Made by a program: the position numbers and the translations under genes. Under the pieces are notes generated by a model. The model did no database searches, was not told where the DNA came from, and saw only the letters and a list, made by a program, of their open reading frames with translations. From assembly GCF_014879975.1 (NCBI RefSeq), contig NZ_CP062501.1:1612001-1676000 (forward strand): a DNA stretch of 64,000 nucleotides. Direction: 5' to 3'. Positions 1-8,848 of the stretch are shown here, in pieces (within the stretch, counting starts at the first letter, position 1; the number at the start of each line of letters is the position of its first letter). The stretch comes from Vibrio bathopelagicus (GTDB lineage Bacteria > Pseudomonadota > Gammaproteobacteria > Enterobacterales > Vibrionaceae).

Positions 1-1179
1 GTTGATGGTAAAGCCCGTCATCTGCATGATCGCAAAGGTACCAATCAACGACACAGGAATCGCAACCACAGGAATCAAGGTTGCACGCGCACTGCCCAAG
101 AACAGATAAGTAACCGCGATAACCAGTAAGATAGCTTCGATCAGCGTTTTCACTACGCCCTTAATCGACTCCGCAACGAAAACCGTAGTGTCATAACTCG
201 CTTCGTAAGCCACGCCTTCAGGGAAATTTTTGCTCAGGTTATCCAGCATCGCCATTACCGCTTTACCACTTTCCAATGCGTTTGCATCAGACTGTAGAGA
301 AAGCGTGACGATTGAAGCGTCTTGACCACGGTATTTACCGTTACCATCGTAGAACTTCTTACCCAGTTCAACACGAGCAACATCTTTTAGATAGACGGTT
401 GAGCCATCTTGGCTTGCACGAAGTACCACGTTCTCAAATTCGTCCGCCGTTTCAAGACGACCTTTGGTCACCAAGTTAAACTGAACTTCTTGAGGGTTGG
501 CATAAGGTGCAGCACCAATACGACCCGCCGCGACTTGAACGTTTTGTTCCGCCAACGCAGCGTGAACGTCCGATGTCGTTAGGTTCAAGTTGGCCATTTT
601 TTCTGGGTCCAACCAAACACGCATCGAATATTCACCACCACCTAATACGTTAACCTCACTAATACCAGAAACTCGCGCTAGCTGATCTTTGATATTCAGG
701 TTTACATAGTTGATCAGGAATTGGTCATCGTACTCACCATTTGGAGAATAGAAGTTCAATACCATCAAAAGGTCCGGAGAACGCTTCTTAACTGTTACAC
801 CAACCATTCTTACTTCTTGAGGAAGCTTCGATTCGATTTGAGCAACTCGGTTCTGAACGTTGACCTGAGCCATATCTGGGTCAGTACCAACATCAAACGT
901 CACGTTAAGGTTATAAGAACCATCGTTCGCACTTTTCGAAGACATGTAGATCATATCTTCTACCCCGTTGACCGAAGTCTCTATCGGGTCGGCAATCGCT
1001 TGTTCTACTACCTCTGCACTTGCACCTGTGTAGTAAGCCATAACGCTTACAGAAGGCGGGCTAATTTTTGGATATTCAGCCACCGGCAAGATAGCGAGCG
1101 AGATCGCACCTGCCAGTGTCAATATAATGGATATAACAAGGGCGAATTTAGGCCTTTGTATAAAGAAACGACTTAACAT
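1..1179 (-). CDS. RND multidrug efflux transporter, inner-membrane subunit (3' part outside window)
   Basis: Proton-driven inner-membrane pump of the HAE1/AcrB family, expelling drugs or other amphiphiles through a tripartite complex. The visible 393 codons run from the ATG (MLSRFFIQRPKF) to the window edge. They show the first transmembrane helix (about residues 10-30), the porter-domain start with the PVAEYPKISPP stretch, and the beginning of the second helix bundle ending at GFTIN, which matches the middle of AcrB. About 640 residues are missing by comparison with the family. The start lies 12 bp after the stop of the adaptor gene, so the two are one operon. Family membership is clear; substrate and exact orthology (a Vex/Vme-type pump) cannot be told from this piece. 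Confidence 0.93.
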   Translation of the reverse strand, partial: MLSRFFIQRPKFALVISIILTLAGAISLAILPVAEYPKISPPSVSVMAYYTGASAEVVEQAIADPIETSVNGVEDMIYMSSKSANDGSYNLNVTFDVGTDPDMAQVNVQNRVAQIESKLPQEVRMVGVTVKKRSPDLLMVLNFYSPNGEYDDQFLINYVNLNIKDQLARVSGISEVNVLGGGEYSMRVWLDPEKMANLNLTTSDVHAALAEQNVQVAAGRIGAAPYANPQEVQFNLVTKGRLETADEFENVVLRASQDGSTVYLKDVARVELGKKFYDGNGKYRGQDASIVTLSLQSDANALESGKAVMAMLDNLSKNFPEGVAYEASYDTTVFVAESIKGVVKTLIEAILLVIAVTYLFLGSARATLIPVVAIPVSLIGTFAIMQMTGFTIN

Positions 1180-1191
1180 AGATTAGGGCCC

Positions 1192-2331
1192 TTACTCACT
1201 TTTTTCTGAAGCTGCAGGTTGAATACGTACCGCCATACCGTTACGAACTCGCTGCAAACCCTGAGTGAGAACAGAGTCACCCTGCTCTAAACCGGAAAGA
1301 ATGATCACGCCATTGGCAACTTGGCGTCCCATTTCAATATTGCGACGCTCGGCAATCGGTGATTCACCACCTTCAACAAGCAGCATCACAAAATCACCCT
1401 CAAGGTCGGTTTGAACCGCACGTCTTGGGATGGTCACCACGTCGATAGACTGTTTTTCTCTAAGATTGACACGAACGTGTTGGCCAGGAAGCAGTTGTTG
1501 TTCAGGGTTATCAGCAATTGCGCGCATTGCGATCGTACCAGTGTTCAGATTGATTCGGTTACCTAAGAAATCGAGCTTACCTAAGTGTTCGAATGCTTCA
1601 CCGTTTTCCAGCATGATCTGCACTTCAACACGATCAGAGTCGCTGCTGCCATCGCCTTCAATACGGTCCATACCTAACGCTAAACGTTCACGCTCACTGA
1701 TACTGAAAGACGCATGAATCGGGTCTAAGCTAACCAACGTTGTTAATACGCCAGCCGAAGGAGAAACTAGGTCACCCTGGCTAACTTTGGTGTCGCTGAT
1801 TCTTCCAGAGAAAGGCGCTACGATCTGAGTATGTGAAAGCTGGACATCCGCGGCATTTAGCTGAGCTTGGCTTGCTTCAAGTTGTGCTTGAGAACCCAAT
1901 AAAGAAGCGGTCAAAGCATCAAATTCCGACTGAGAAATACTGCCTTTCGGAAGTAGATTCTTACCACGGTTGAAATCAAGTTCGGCTTTTTTAAGGTTCG
2001 CATTCGCTTGAGCTACAGACGCCTTTGCGCTGGCTACTTCCGCTTCAAACGACGATGGCTCGATCGAATACAGCAGTTGACCTTTTTCGACCATTTGGCC
2101 TTCATCAAAATGACGGCCTTTTAGGTAGCCTGAAACCTGCGCAGTGATCGCCGTATCTTCAACGGCCTCAATACGACCGATGTACGACTTACTTTGCTGG
2201 TGAGAAATAACGCTAACATCCTGTACAGCTACGAGAGGTAAAGGCGCTTGCTTGGCATTCTGAGCATCTTGCCCACATCCAGCAAGAATTAGAGAGCTTG
2301 CAAGAGCCGTAAGGATTAACTTTTTACGCAT
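1192..2331 (-). CDS. RND efflux periplasmic adaptor (AcrA/MexA-type lipoprotein)
   Basis: Membrane-fusion protein that bridges the RND transporter and an outer-membrane channel. The chosen ATG gives 379 aa starting MRKKLILTALASS with a lipobox ending LILAGC (lipid-modified Cys19). A start 21 codons further upstream is possible but would bury the signal peptide. After the signal come the barrel-sandwich/lipoyl half (TAQVSGYLKGRHFDEGQMV), a heptad-rich alpha hairpin (about 90-170), the second lipoyl half (IVAPFSGRIS) and the beta-barrel region. The transporter gene follows after 12 bp. No TolC-type gene is adjacent, so the pump presumably borrows an unlinked channel. No regulator gene is next to it in the window. 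Confidence 0.94.
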   Translation of the reverse strand: MRKKLILTALASSLILAGCGQDAQNAKQAPLPLVAVQDVSVISHQQSKSYIGRIEAVEDTAITAQVSGYLKGRHFDEGQMVEKGQLLYSIEPSSFEAEVASAKASVAQANANLKKAELDFNRGKNLLPKGSISQSEFDALTASLLGSQAQLEASQAQLNAADVQLSHTQIVAPFSGRISDTKVSQGDLVSPSAGVLTTLVSLDPIHASFSISERERLALGMDRIEGDGSSDSDRVEVQIMLENGEAFEHLGKLDFLGNRINLNTGTIAMRAIADNPEQQLLPGQHVRVNLREKQSIDVVTIPRRAVQTDLEGDFVMLLVEGGESPIAERRNIEMGRQVANGVIILSGLEQGDSVLTQGLQRVRNGMAVRIQPAASEKSE

Positions 2332-2590
2332 GGTTATACCGTCACTTATGAGAAATTGAACAGCATAAAAGTTACGTAACACACCCGTTACCATTGTCCG
2401 AGGAATATCAATTATAACTAGCCAAAGTGTATCAATATGTTAATTGAAACCAAGTGCTTATAAAGTGGTTACAAACACGTTACAATCTCTAGGTAAATCA
2501 ACCTCTCAGCTTTTGTTCTCTATGGATATTGTCTAACATAATGTATTGTCGGGCAGATAAGCATTCACATTTAATTGTTAAGGAATTCTC

Positions 2591-3034
2591 ATGATTTCAA
2601 AATGGGCTAAGCGTTTCTATCAAATGGCGGAATTGGTCGGTTCTTGGAGTAAAGATCCTTCAACTCAAGTCGGCGCGGTGATCACCAAGCACAACCGTAT
2701 CGTTTCGGTAGGTTTCAACGGCTACCCTCATGGCGTATCTGACAGTGCTGATACTGACGACCGAGAAATGAAATACCTGAAGACGCTGCATGCGGAAGAA
2801 AATGCGATCTTGTTTGCTAAGCGTGATTTAGACAGCTGTGAAATTTGGGTAACCCATTTCCCTTGTCCAAACTGTGCAGCAAAAATTATCCAAACGGGTA
2901 TTTCTGCGGTTCACTGCCCAGAGCAAAGTGAAGACTTCCTTTCTCGTTGGGGAGATAAGATCAAAGTTAGCCAAGATATGTTCGAACAAGCTGGCGTACA
3001 AGTTGATTGGTTACCACTCGCTGAGCTGGATTAA
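2591..3034 (+). CDS. dCMP deaminase-like cytidine/deoxycytidylate deaminase
   Basis: Zinc-dependent deaminase of the dCMP deaminase family, 147 aa, expected to convert dCMP to dUMP for thymidylate synthesis in the cytoplasm. The zinc site is visible: HAE at residues 67-69 (His ligand and catalytic Glu) and PCPNC at 91-95 (Cys92 and Cys95 ligands). The N-terminal part has the family motif with KDPSTQVGAV and GFNGYP. AAGGA lies a few bases before the ATG. The gene stands alone and is followed by a good terminator. Substrate preference (dCMP against another cytosine nucleotide) is inferred from family resemblance only. Confidence 0.9.
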   Translation: MISKWAKRFYQMAELVGSWSKDPSTQVGAVITKHNRIVSVGFNGYPHGVSDSADTDDREMKYLKTLHAEENAILFAKRDLDSCEIWVTHFPCPNCAAKIIQTGISAVHCPEQSEDFLSRWGDKIKVSQDMFEQAGVQVDWLPLAELD

Positions 3035-3067
3035 TCATTCACAAAGAACTAAACCAAAAATACAAAA

Positions 3068-3105
3068 AAGCCGAGAGTCGTATATTCGATCTCGGCTTTC
3101 TTTTT
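3068..3105 (+). terminator. Rho-independent terminator after the deaminase gene
   Basis: Stem aagccgag / ctcggctt with a T-rich tail, 34 bp after the stop codon. Confidence 0.85.
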
Positions 3106-3116
3106 ATTCAGACTGG

Positions 3117-3177
3117 CTAGCTTCTAGCTTCTAGCTTCTAGCTTCTAGCTTCTAGCTTCTAGCTTCTAGCTTCTAGC
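3117..3177. repeat. Perfect 7-bp tandem repeat (cttctag), 8 full copies plus partial ends
   Basis: Eight uninterrupted copies of cttctag at 3121-3176, with a partial unit (ctag) before and one base after. It lies between the deaminase terminator and the 3' end of the convergent MscS gene, outside both coding regions. Such arrays can change length by replication slippage. A related 8-bp array (gcttctga) lies at 62971-63010. Confidence 0.97.
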
Positions 3178-3183
3178 ACAGTA

Positions 3184-4026
3184 TTAGTCGCTTGGGGGAA
3201 ATGCCAACGCGTAAGCTTCCATGAAGTCTTTACGAATATCTTGCTCTAGATGAATCGCCTTTTCAGTCGGGCAGAAAATCATAAAATGCACTTCTTGCTC
3301 ACCGGTAGAACTGCTCGTGATGTGAATATGAGGCTCAGAACCAGGAAGATCGACACCGGCATGTTTCTCAATCACACCATTATAACGACGAGCAACATCG
3401 ATAAACTCTTCACAATGCTCTTCAATTTTCACGATAAGATCCGGCACCATTGGGTATAGGTTTACAAAATCTTTTACCGTCACAAAAAAGTTGTGATAGA
3501 CATAGCGCTTCATGAAGTTGAGGTTCTTTACCGGATACGTAAAGAACATGCTATTAGGCAGCGTGGCTGTCTTGCCTGTGAAATGATATTGCCCATGATA
3601 CAAATCGATTTCTTGAATCACAGTTGCCATCAAATTGTGCTCAATAACCTCACCACTGATCTTCCCTACCTCGATCCAATCGCCAATTCGGAATGAACGC
3701 GAACTCGCACGTTGAATGGATCCGGTAAAACACAAGATGATCTCTTTCGAAGCCACGACTATAGCTACCGCTATTGCTGTAACAGACAGTGCAAATTCGC
3801 TGATTTCAGATTTCCACAGCACAAATAAAGTGACCATAATAATGGCAAACGTGCCGTTCTTGGTACGTGACATCCAATTACGTTGGTCTTCACTTAGAAA
3901 AGCGACGTCACCACGGATTCGAGACAAAGTGATTCGTCGGATTATTAGAATAATGCAGATGATCAGTGCACTAAAAATAAACTTATGCGCGAGTAGGAAA
4001 TCTATTACTTGCCACATCTTTTCCAT
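3184..4026 (-). CDS. Small-conductance mechanosensitive channel (MscS-like)
   Basis: Membrane protein of 280 aa with MscS architecture: hydrophobic helices at about 14-31, 58-71 and 76-103, then the beta domain (RIGDWIEVGKISGEVIEHNL, about 113-132) and an alpha/beta C-terminal domain. These channels open under membrane tension and release osmolytes during hypo-osmotic shock. The pore-helix region (AIAVAIVVASKEIILCFTGS) departs from the Gly/Ala-rich consensus of E. coli MscS, so gating or conductance may differ. A Met at codon 4 is an alternative start. The 3' end faces the deaminase gene across the 7-bp repeat array. Confidence 0.85.
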   Translation of the reverse strand: MEKMWQVIDFLLAHKFIFSALIICIILIIRRITLSRIRGDVAFLSEDQRNWMSRTKNGTFAIIMVTLFVLWKSEISEFALSVTAIAVAIVVASKEIILCFTGSIQRASSRSFRIGDWIEVGKISGEVIEHNLMATVIQEIDLYHGQYHFTGKTATLPNSMFFTYPVKNLNFMKRYVYHNFFVTVKDFVNLYPMVPDLIVKIEEHCEEFIDVARRYNGVIEKHAGVDLPGSEPHIHITSSSTGEQEVHFMIFCPTEKAIHLEQDIRKDFMEAYALAFPPSD

Positions 4027-4036
4027 TACTTATTCC

Positions 4037-4084
4037 TTTAGCATTACAACAATTAGCTTTATAGCGACGAGCTTTACAACGACT
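4037..4084. repeat. Three degenerate 16-bp tandem units (tttagcattacaaca type)
   Basis: Units at 4037-4052, 4053-4068 and 4069-4084 share the spaced pattern (t/g)tagc-tta-a-cga. They lie just upstream of the MscS gene start. The match between units is loose; this is one of several TTAGCT-rich intergenic repeat clusters in the window. Confidence 0.5.
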
Positions 4085-4106
4085 GACACAGCCAAGAAAC
4101 GCATTA

Positions 4107-4136
4107 TAAAAAAGCGCTCAAAAATAGAGCGCTTTC
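4107..4136 (-). terminator. Terminator of the DM13 gene
   Basis: Perfect stem aaagcgctc / gagcgcttt with a 7-nt loop. On the minus strand it is followed by a run of T, placed 30 bp beyond the stop of the DM13-domain gene. Confidence 0.8.
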
Positions 4137-4167
4137 TTTCTTGCCTAAATCAGCTTAGGTAAGGCTA

Positions 4168-4635
4168 TCATTTTATCTTGGCGGAAGTAATAAATTGGCC
4201 AAAAGTTTCACACCAAATCACAACCGTATTAAATCGATTAAGATCAGTACCTTCAGGAAGCTCAACCATAAATCGATCAAATGTTTTCACATCTCCGACT
4301 CGAAGTAACTCAGTCTTACTGTCATTAAAGGCTTGTTCGGTTTCAATAAACTTAGGCGAGAGATAAACCTTATAATCAGGCCCCGGTGCCAGTTCACCCT
4401 CAAAAGCGATTGCGCTTTCTGTCACCGATACCTTACCTTCTCCCCAATGCAAGAAGTCACTGTCTTGTCGGTCTTTGCTGAACTCACCCGTATAAATAGC
4501 CTGTTGACTGATCGCTTCAACCGAACTTGAAGACGGAGAATCAGGCTCAATTAAGATAGGTAGTGCATAGACACCAAGCCCAAAACCAACAGCACCCACG
4601 GCTAAGTGGGTGCAAAGTAAAACTAACTTTTTCAT
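4168..4635 (-). CDS. DM13-domain exported protein
   Basis: Protein of 155 aa with an N-terminal hydrophobic signal or anchor (MKKLVLLCTHLAVGAVGFGL) followed by one DM13 domain over about residues 50-153 (YTGEFSKDRQDSDFLHWGEG and the closing VVIWCETFGQFI). DM13 domains occur in animal and bacterial extracytoplasmic proteins, where the conserved Cys has been proposed to take part in redox or electron-transfer chemistry. The ATG at 4635 is preferred because a clear Shine-Dalgarno sequence (gggag) precedes it; an upstream start would add 18 residues and spoil the signal. Function in Vibrio is unknown. Confidence 0.82.
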   Translation of the reverse strand: MKKLVLLCTHLAVGAVGFGLGVYALPILIEPDSPSSSSVEAISQQAIYTGEFSKDRQDSDFLHWGEGKVSVTESAIAFEGELAPGPDYKVYLSPKFIETEQAFNDSKTELLRVGDVKTFDRFMVELPEGTDLNRFNTVVIWCETFGQFITSAKIK

Positions 4636-4711
4636 CGCGTACTCCCTTATGCTTAAAGAGAGTATTATTGAATACTCCCAAAAATACAAAGAGATATCGC
4701 GTTATATACTG

Positions 4712-5944
4712 CTATTTTTGGTAGTGAGTTGCCGTACGTTGAGACAACTCTACAATCACTTTTACCGCCTGTTCCATACCTTGAATGGTAATGAACTCAT
4801 GAATACCGTGGAAGTTATAGCCACCAGTAAATATATTTGGACATGGTAGCCCCATAAACGATAAGCGAGCACCATCAGTACCGCCTCGAATAGGTTTGAT
4901 CATTGGCTCAACATCGCACTCAATCATCGCTTGTTTGGCCAACTCAATAATATGTTGATGTGGTTCAACCATCTCTTTCATGTTGAAGTAACTATCGGTA
5001 AGCACCAACTCAACACGACCTTTTTCTAGACGCTCATTCAACTCATCCACTTTCTGCTTCATGAATGCCTTACGCGCTTCTACCCCCTCACGTTCAAAAT
5101 CACGGATGATGTAACCCAGTTCAGAGCGAGCCACACCCATTTCAGCTGATTTCAGGTGGTAAAAACCTTCATAGCCTTCTGTGCATTCTGGTGTTTCTTG
5201 TGCTGGCATCATCAATTGGAATTGCGCTGCAATGTTCATCGAGTTCACCATTTTACCTTTTGCGGTACCTGGGTGAACGTTCACGCCATGACAGATAACA
5301 TCAGCACTCGTAGCATTGAAGTTCTCAAATTCCAACTCACCAATTGGACCACCATCAATGGTATATGCCCACTCAGCGCCGAACTTCTCAACATCAAACA
5401 GGTTCGCACCACGGCCAATTTCTTCGTCTGGCGTGAAACCAATACAAATATCGCCGTGTTTGATGTCTGGATTCGCTTTAAGGTGGGCAATCGCACTGAT
5501 GATTTCAGCGATCCCCGCCTTGTTGTCGGCACCAAGCAGAGTCGTGCCATCCGTCGTGATCAGGTCATGACCATGCAAGGCATCAAGATCTTGGTATTGG
5601 CTTGGATTTAAACATTCGCCACTTGTGCCTAATTCAATCGTTCCACCTTGGTAATCTTTAATCACCTGCGGTTTCACGTTTGCACCTGAAGCATCAGGGG
5701 CGGTATCCATATGCGCGACAAAACCAATAGCCGGTACCGGATAATCAACATTCGACGGCAGTTTCGCCATCAAATATCCATTTTCATCTAATGAAACATC
5801 AACTAACTCTAATGCGATCAGTTCTGATTTTAAAGCTTCAGCAAACGTGATTTGACCCGGTGAACTTGGGCATTGCTGATTAGAAGGATCGGATTTGGTA
5901 TCAAAAGTAACGTAATTCAGAAAACGTTCTACAAGCTTTTCCAT
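4712..5944 (-). CDS. pepT: Peptidase T (tripeptide aminopeptidase)
   Basis: Cytoplasmic M20-family zinc peptidase that removes the N-terminal residue from tripeptides. At 410 aa it has the normal family length. Metal-site motifs are visible: HMD at 78-80, GADNKAG around 138-144 with bridging Asp140, catalytic and ligand Glu pair in TPDEEIG (174-175), IDGG near 198 and the C-terminal [12 protein letters not shown]. The gene has its own upstream region containing a perfect inverted repeat (6001-6029). The DM13 gene follows on the same strand after 76 bp and may or may not be cotranscribed. Confidence 0.95.
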   Translation of the reverse strand: MEKLVERFLNYVTFDTKSDPSNQQCPSSPGQITFAEALKSELIALELVDVSLDENGYLMAKLPSNVDYPVPAIGFVAHMDTAPDASGANVKPQVIKDYQGGTIELGTSGECLNPSQYQDLDALHGHDLITTDGTTLLGADNKAGIAEIISAIAHLKANPDIKHGDICIGFTPDEEIGRGANLFDVEKFGAEWAYTIDGGPIGELEFENFNATSADVICHGVNVHPGTAKGKMVNSMNIAAQFQLMMPAQETPECTEGYEGFYHLKSAEMGVARSELGYIIRDFEREGVEARKAFMKQKVDELNERLEKGRVELVLTDSYFNMKEMVEPHQHIIELAKQAMIECDVEPMIKPIRGGTDGARLSFMGLPCPNIFTGGYNFHGIHEFITIQGMEQAVKVIVELSQRTATHYQK

Positions 5945-6293
5945 AATTCATCTCACCATGGATTAAGTAATTGATTTACTGACTTAATTATTAATGTAGA
6001 TAAGTAATTTATTAGTAGAGAATTACTTACGTAGAGTCAGTAGCGAGGCTTTTCATCTTACGCCCCTGGCCATGTATGTAATTGCTCTAAATCATTATTG
6101 TGCGAAATTAGACGAGCTTCCTATACTTGAAATCAGAGGGTTTCGTCAGTTCAATATTGCATACGGATGATAAGAGATCGCTTTGTACGCATTCTACGCC
6201 CTCCGCTCTCAGCCTAAAAAAAGTACAAAGTGGATGATGATCACAATTTATCCTTGATGCAAAATTTGTCATACGTTACACGGAGACACAGTT
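5945..6293. other. Intergenic region between pepT and a 48-aa gene
   Basis: About 350 bp without a convincing long ORF. The pepT-proximal 90 bp are very AT-rich and contain inverted repeats made of taagtaa-type sequence. The remainder should hold the promoter of the downstream small gene. I see no structured RNA that I can name. Confidence 0.5.
6001..6029. promoter_or_regulatory. Inverted repeat upstream of pepT
   Basis: Perfect 9-bp arms taagtaatt / aattactta separated by 11 bp, 57 bp upstream of the pepT start. A similar but weaker arrangement lies closer to the gene at 5962-5986. It may be an operator or only AT-rich chance symmetry. It does not fit an FNR box. Confidence 0.35.
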
Positions 6294-6440
6294 ATGACGA
6301 TTAATAAGTATTTCATTTTCTCTCCTCAAGCCTCTGAGGAAACGCTTCAACCAGTATTAACTGAGAAAGAAGTTCAAAGACAGGAAGCACTAAGGCACGC
6401 GCAATCCCAGGGTGGGCTTGATTCAAACGCGACCTCGTAA
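6294..6440 (+). CDS. Small hypothetical protein, 48 aa
   Basis: Short ORF (MTINKYFIFSPQASEE start, GGLDSNATS end) with a Shine-Dalgarno sequence (cggag) 9 bp before the ATG and a strong terminator 40 bp after the stop, which together argue that it is a real gene. The product is hydrophilic and Glu/Gln-rich (LTEKEVQRQEALRHAQSQ, probably helical), with no signal peptide or membrane segment. I do not recognise a family. The neighbours on either side (pepT, Tas-like reductase) give no functional hint. Confidence 0.6.
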   Translation: MTINKYFIFSPQASEETLQPVLTEKEVQRQEALRHAQSQGGLDSNATS

Positions 6441-6476
6441 CTTAATCAATACTCAGAACGTATTTATAGACCCCCT

Positions 6477-6517
6477 AAAAAAGAGCTCTACTTCACTATG
6501 ATGTAGAGCTCTTTTGT
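6477..6517 (+). terminator. Rho-independent terminator after the 48-aa gene
   Basis: Perfect 11-bp stem aagagctctac / gtagagctctt with an 11-nt loop and following T residues. Confidence 0.88.
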
Positions 6518-6788
6518 CTCTGACCCTTGCCCTATTCCAATGCAGTTCCATTAAAGCACCTAAACTCTTAACACCTTGTTATTTATCACGTCTTTTGTTT
6601 GTTGCTTCTCAATCATCAAGCTAACTCATTCGTTGCATTGAGAAATGACTCATTAAACTTGCCCAATCCATACCTAGTCGTGTCATTTTGTGCTAATAAT
6701 TCATATTCGTTTTCATTCCTCACTCGCCCTCTTTTCAAAAACTCTAATGCGAGAACCAGAGAACTTAACAACAGGAACCCCGAATTCA

Positions 6789-7841
6789 ATGGAATACTCA
6801 AAACTAGGAAGTAGTCAAATTCCCGTTTCCCGAATCTGTCTTGGTAGCATGACTTGGGGGCTGCAAAATACGCAACAGCAAGCCGACCAGCAGATCGAAT
6901 ACGCGCTAAGCCAAGGTATTAACTTTATTGATACGGCAGAAATGTACGCGGTTCCGCCCTCTCCTGATACCTATGGCAAAACAGAAGCCATCATTGGTAA
7001 CTGGTTATCGCGCCATCCTGAGCGCCGACAAGAACTGATCATAGCAAGCAAAATAGCGGGACCTGGACTTCCTTGGGTTCGAGATGGAGGTCCGATAACG
7101 GGTGAAGCCGTAATCGCAGCAGTTGATGCGTCATTAAAACGCCTACAAACTGACTATATCGATCTATATCAACTGCATTGGCCAAATCGAACGACGCCAC
7201 ACTTTGGCAAACAATTCCCAAATCAAATTCGCTTCAGTGATATCGACCGAAAACAGCATGAAGCTGAAATGTTAGATATCCTTCAAGCACTCGCTAGCTG
7301 TATTAAAGCAGGAAAAATCCGTCACGTTGGTTTGTCTGATGACACTACTTGGGGCATCAATACATACCTCAAACTGAGCGAAAAACACGATTTACCGCGT
7401 ATGGTCTCTATTCAGAATGAATTCAACCTACTACACGGGAAAGACTGGCCATATTTAATTGAAAACTGCGTGCATGAAGATGTCGCTTACCTGCCTTGGT
7501 CGCCATTAGCCGGAGGAATGCTCAGTGGAAAATACATTGATGGGGCAAGACCGGAAGGCAGTCGTTGGACCTACATGCAGCGTAAAGGCATTTTCCGCGA
7601 CACTGAAGCGAGCAATGAAGCAGTTAAAGGATATGCAGAAGTCGCTAAAACTCATGGATTTACGCCTAGCCAGCTTGCGTTGGCATGGTGTAATCAAGTC
7701 GATGGGGTTACCTCAACCATCATAGGGGCTACTACGATGGAGCAACTAAAAGAGAACGTGGCGGCTTTCAATAAGCCGCTGTCAGAAGAGATCCTTTCCG
7801 ATATCAACACCGTGTTTAAGCGCTACCCTGTTCCGTATTAG
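6789..7841 (+). CDS. tas: Aldo/keto reductase, Tas-like
   Basis: NADP(H)-dependent oxidoreductase of the aldo/keto reductase superfamily, close in sequence to E. coli Tas throughout (FIDTAEMYAVPPSPDTYGKT, IIGNWLSRHPERR, IIASKIAGPG, DYIDLYQLHWP). The catalytic Asp/Tyr/Lys/His tetrad positions are all visible in these motifs. The product is 350 aa from the ATG at 6789 (MEYSKLGSSQIPV), which matches the start of Tas. The open frame extends 33 codons further upstream, but that part is unlike the family. Tas was found in E. coli as a suppressor of tyrosine auxotrophy; the natural substrate is unknown. The gene is monocistronic with a hairpin behind it. Confidence 0.88.
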   Translation: MEYSKLGSSQIPVSRICLGSMTWGLQNTQQQADQQIEYALSQGINFIDTAEMYAVPPSPDTYGKTEAIIGNWLSRHPERRQELIIASKIAGPGLPWVRDGGPITGEAVIAAVDASLKRLQTDYIDLYQLHWPNRTTPHFGKQFPNQIRFSDIDRKQHEAEMLDILQALASCIKAGKIRHVGLSDDTTWGINTYLKLSEKHDLPRMVSIQNEFNLLHGKDWPYLIENCVHEDVAYLPWSPLAGGMLSGKYIDGARPEGSRWTYMQRKGIFRDTEASNEAVKGYAEVAKTHGFTPSQLALAWCNQVDGVTSTIIGATTMEQLKENVAAFNKPLSEEILSDINTVFKRYPVPY

Positions 7842-7880
7842 GCTGCCAGTTTAGCTTAACTTAGATAAGTAAATCCCATG

Positions 7881-7913
7881 AGAGCGCGCTATTTAGTGCG
7901 CTTTTCTTTTTTA
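7881..7913 (+). terminator. Terminator after the Tas-like reductase
   Basis: GC-rich stem agcgcgct / agtgcgct (one mismatch) followed by a T-rich tail (ttttctttttt). Confidence 0.75.
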
Positions 7914-8016
7914 AGTGGGTCGCTTTTACTTTTTATGTGGATCGTATTGAGTCATCTCGCTTTTGGTTCTCCAACCTTTGCTCTATAATGCGCGGGCTTA
8001 TATCTAGGATAAAAAC

Positions 8017-8751
8017 ATGATTTCAAAAAACCAATTAAAACTCCTTCGCGCTTTGGGCCAAAAGAAACAACGTAAAGCCCACGGCTTGTTTCTAGTTCAA
8101 GGTGAAAAGAACGTTCTTGAGCTGTTCAATAGTGACTTAGTCGTGAAGAACGTCTTTGCTACCGCTGATTTCTTATCTGAAAATCACGCTTCACTGTTTG
8201 AGTTTGATTGTGTTGAAGCCTCGCTAGATGACCTAACCAAAGCGAGTACTTTGGTGAGTAACAATGCAGCGATTGCTGTAGTTGAGATTCCAACATTTGA
8301 ATTACCAAAAGCAACTGGGTTGATGATTGCGCTGGATGGTGTATCTGATCCGGGCAACCTAGGTACCATTATTCGTGTCGCAGACTGGTATGGCATCAAG
8401 CATATAGTGGCAAGCAGCGATTGTGCTGACCCATACAACCCTAAAACGATCAGCGCGACCATGGGCAGCTTTGGCCGAGTACACGTAAGCCAAACAGATT
8501 TACCTGAGTACTTAGAGCAAGCGAAACTGCCTGTTTACGGCGCGTTCTTAGAAGGCGAAAGTGTTCATAAGACTGATTTTACTGCCAACGGCATTTTGCT
8601 AATGGGCAGCGAATCTCACGGCATTCGTGAACACGCCGCTAAATACGTAACGGATAAGATTACGATTCCGGCATTCGGCGGTGCAGAGTCTTTGAACGTA
8701 GCAATGGCGACAGGTATTATTCTCGACAACATGCGTCGTCAGCATAGCTAG
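8017..8751 (+). CDS. TrmH/SpoU-family RNA 2'-O-methyltransferase
   Basis: SAM-dependent methyltransferase of the SPOUT class, 244 aa. The N-terminal part (residues 1-95) is the substrate-binding SpoU_sub_bind-type domain (HGLFLVQGEKNVLEL). The C-terminal knotted catalytic domain shows all three SpoU motifs: DPGNLGTIIRVADW (about 111-124), LMGSESHGI (about 191-199) and AESLNVAMATGIIL (near 220-233). It is expected to methylate a ribose in rRNA or tRNA in the cytoplasm. It differs from E. coli RlmB and TrmH in its N-terminal region, so the target nucleotide is not assigned. It stands alone, convergent with fdxA. Confidence 0.9.
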   Translation: MISKNQLKLLRALGQKKQRKAHGLFLVQGEKNVLELFNSDLVVKNVFATADFLSENHASLFEFDCVEASLDDLTKASTLVSNNAAIAVVEIPTFELPKATGLMIALDGVSDPGNLGTIIRVADWYGIKHIVASSDCADPYNPKTISATMGSFGRVHVSQTDLPEYLEQAKLPVYGAFLEGESVHKTDFTANGILLMGSESHGIREHAAKYVTDKITIPAFGGAESLNVAMATGIILDNMRRQHS

Positions 8752-8792
8752 GTCTCATAAGCTAACGATCCAGTCGACAGTGTTCAGATATT

Positions 8793-8829
8793 AAAAAAGG
8801 CGTATTGATTAAATCAGTACGCCTTTTTA
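8793..8829. terminator. Bidirectional terminator between the methyltransferase gene and fdxA
   Basis: Stem aaaggcgta / tacgccttt with an A-run on one side and a T-run on the other, between two convergent genes. Confidence 0.85.
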
Positions 8830-8848
8830 TTTGAGTTCTTTTCAACAA

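Noticed and set aside
721-1176. Plus-strand ORF of 151 codons
   Set aside because: Lies antisense to the RND transporter gene, no ribosome-binding site, composition of a shadow frame.
3117-3177. CRISPR-like repeat array
   Set aside because: Units of 7 bp are contiguous with no spacers and no cas genes near; simple tandem repeat.
5156-5611. Plus-strand ORF inside pepT
   Set aside because: Antisense to a clearly conserved enzyme; residues do not resemble a protein family.
5962-5990. FNR box upstream of pepT (expected from E. coli)
   Set aside because: TTGAT is present but the second half site does not match at the right spacing.
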